Shown: positions 62,635-64,000 of the stretch, one piece after another
Layout: every line of letters begins with the position of its first letter
Position numbering within the stretch: the first letter of the stretch is position 1
Assembly (NCBI GenBank): GCA_030220185.1
Contig: JASPKZ010010272.1
Coordinates: 3,707,501-3,771,500, forward strand
Direction of reading: 5' to 3'
Origin: Diploptera punctata
Taxonomy: Eukaryota > Arthropoda > Insecta > Blattodea > Blaberidae
DNA: 64,000 nt
Notes under the pieces: model-generated
Seen by the model: the letters and a program-made list of their open reading frames with translations, nothing else
The model's database searches: none
What the model was told of the DNA's origin: nothing
Program-made: the position numbers and the translations under genes

Positions 62635-63360
62635 ATCATCTTACCTCCATATTAATGTTGATTTGTTCTTGGACATGTTTCAAAACAGTTCTGTTTTATC
62701 GTCAGCTTGTCCAGACTGGTTAGATTTATTGACGATTTTATTATTAATTTAACACTTCTCATAGAAGGATAAATTATATTTGAAGAGAAACTATTAAATT
62801 AATAATAAAATCGTCAATAGAAGCCCTACTGGCTATAAAGTAGTGTTAAATTCCCAATAAATGTCTTCTTAACTAAGAAGCCGCCATTTGCAAAGATAGA
62901 AGCTATGGTTTCAAGCATTTGGCGCGAGGGAATTACAACGTACATAAGAGAAAAATTTGCATCTAGATCGTAACTCGCCTCGGTAGCTCAGTTGGTAGAG
63001 CACTTGGCCCGGAAAGCCAAGGGTCCCGGGTTCGAGTCCCGGTCTAGGCGAAAATTTTTCTCTTCAAATATGGTTAGATTTATGTTGCACACCCTGGATG
63101 TCGATGTCAGCTCCATCCTGTGGTTGGCCAGAGAACCTCCAAACAAGGTCACGCTCCGTCGGTATTTCAAAATTCATAACTCTGTTTTTGTTCTTCTGAA
63201 TATAGATTTTTTTCCCAAATAGTCAGTTCTTTTGTATTTTCTAACTGTTTTAATAATTTAGTGTCCAAATTTATATTATGTTTTTTAGCCCAAACATGAT
63301 TTTTCTATTTCCCCATTTTTAATATTTCTTATGTGTTCTTTGGTTCTAATTTTTAATAAA
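62635..63360 (-). mobile_element. PLE fragment split by an S1 insertion
   Basis: The left part (62640-62729) has, on the minus strand, CTGACGA, an aaaaca/tgtttt stem and GAAACATGTC (62672-62705). The right part (63084-63360) has PLE C-terminal coding on the minus strand (ELTIWEK-type and NFEIP-type readings). Between them is a SINE insertion. Confidence 0.75.
62730..63070. mobile_element. S1 SINE inserted in the PLE
   Basis: It lies between perfect 13-bp copies of tggttagatttat (62717-62729 and 63071-63083). A short inverse 3' piece (62730-62785) precedes a full plus-strand S1 whose tRNA-like domain is 62977-63049. It is again a lopsided inverted dimer. Confidence 0.85.
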
Positions 63361-63590
63361 TCAGTAGTCCTCAACTAAAATAAAGTTCTGTTTGAAAAAC
63401 TTCGTCATGTAGTTAAAAATATGATGGACTTTAAAATCATGTTCATCTTCTGTATTTCAACTGGTACCAATTGAAATGCAGAAGATGAACATAGTTTTGA
63501 AAGGTCTTCATATTTTTAACTACTTGACGAAGTTTTTCAAACTTTTCAAACAGAACTTTATTTTAGTTCAGGACGACTGATTTATCAGAT
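63361..63590. repeat. Palindrome of unknown family
   Basis: Arms of about 100 bp (aaagttctgtttgaaaaact / agtttttcaaac, and catgttcatcttctg / cagaagatgaacat) meet at actggtaccaattg. A weak hammerhead-like pattern (AGAAGATGAAC, TTTTGAAAGGTC) is present. The arms lack cacctcat, so this may be another subfamily. Confidence 0.65.
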
Positions 63591-64000
63591 ACTCATTTTA
63601 TATTTTTAATATTTTATTACATAACGTTAACAGTACTTTAAAATGAATTTTTTAAGTATTGATGGTCATATATACTTTAAACAACTATTAATTATTGTCC
63701 AATGGTGCTATGTTTTTAAATGGCTTGCACCATATTTTTCTCTTGCTTCCAATAGAGACCTAGGATTCTTTTTTTTTTTTTTTGCATATCAAGAAATGTT
63801 TCATTTTGCAATTGGATGTCAGCAATTGTTATATCAATTTAATTTATATTATTAAATTTCTATGTCTAAATTAATTTCTACAAAAGAAAATCAAGTTTCC
63901 TTTGGTATCTAATCCCCATAAAAAAATCTTAACATTAATAAGTGAAGGGCTCAGAGATAAACTGTTAATTCTTACATGTTGGGATAACTGAGCAGTATTT
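63591..64000. other. Spacer, nothing recognised
   Basis: AT-rich end of the window with a poly-T run at about 63771-63783. Confidence 0.4.

Overview
The window is a stretch of nuclear DNA from an animal, most probably an arthropod and perhaps a hemimetabolous insect with a large genome. The reasons are the AT-rich sequence, long introns with GT-AG boundaries, a spliced housekeeping gene, and an extreme load of Penelope-like elements (PLEs), non-LTR retrotransposons, Tc1/mariner and pogo-like DNA transposons and tRNA-derived SINEs. Nothing bacterial or plasmid-like is present. The species cannot be named from the sequence alone.

The one gene I can follow is eIF3d, translation initiation factor 3 subunit D, on the minus strand. 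Its start codon is at 36834, and nine exons run down to 12454 with matching phases and consensus splice sites. They encode about 543 residues and stop short of a small terminal exon that I could not find. Its introns hold most of the mobile elements. A second, unidentified protein has its last coding exon at 58756-58902 (minus strand), ending in a stop codon.

The rest is a layered repeat landscape. The dominant theme is a family of PLE-derived insertions that are palindromic. Each has two inverted arms carrying the motif cacctcat / atgaggtg, and a one-sided 3' tail beginning cctcata(a/g)tgtt. Most are flanked by 9-15 bp target-site duplications (TSDs). They range from 94 bp (41880-41973) to a 3.1 kb palindrome with two head-to-head reverse-transcriptase/GIY-YIG copies (19210-22323). 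Two insertions consist of only 31 bp of tail between perfect 12-14 bp duplications. Many units carry a hammerhead-ribozyme-like core next to the arm. The best, at 6897-6955, has an 11-bp stem I.

The second theme is a tRNA-derived SINE (called S1 here), about 300 bp long with the tRNA-like domain in the middle. It occurs in tandem (61721-62275), as inverted dimers (11332-11830, 12113-12305) and as a four-unit inverted array bounded by a 16-bp duplication (12841-13754). Elements are nested repeatedly in each other at 9.8-10.2, 14.5-15.1, 19.1-22.4, 42.6-43.0, 48.2-48.7, 60-61 and 62.6-63.4 kb.

Other residents are a broken mariner (8174-9503), a Tc1-like transposase pseudogene (59690-61190), a second DDE pseudogene (41050-41830), a pogo-like transposase fragment (29141-29581), several non-LTR reverse-transcriptase fragments (main one 37423-38466) and an inverted-repeat MITE present twice (2732-3043, 17576-17943). 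No transposon ORF seen here looks intact. Statements about ribozyme activity and mobility are inferences from sequence form.
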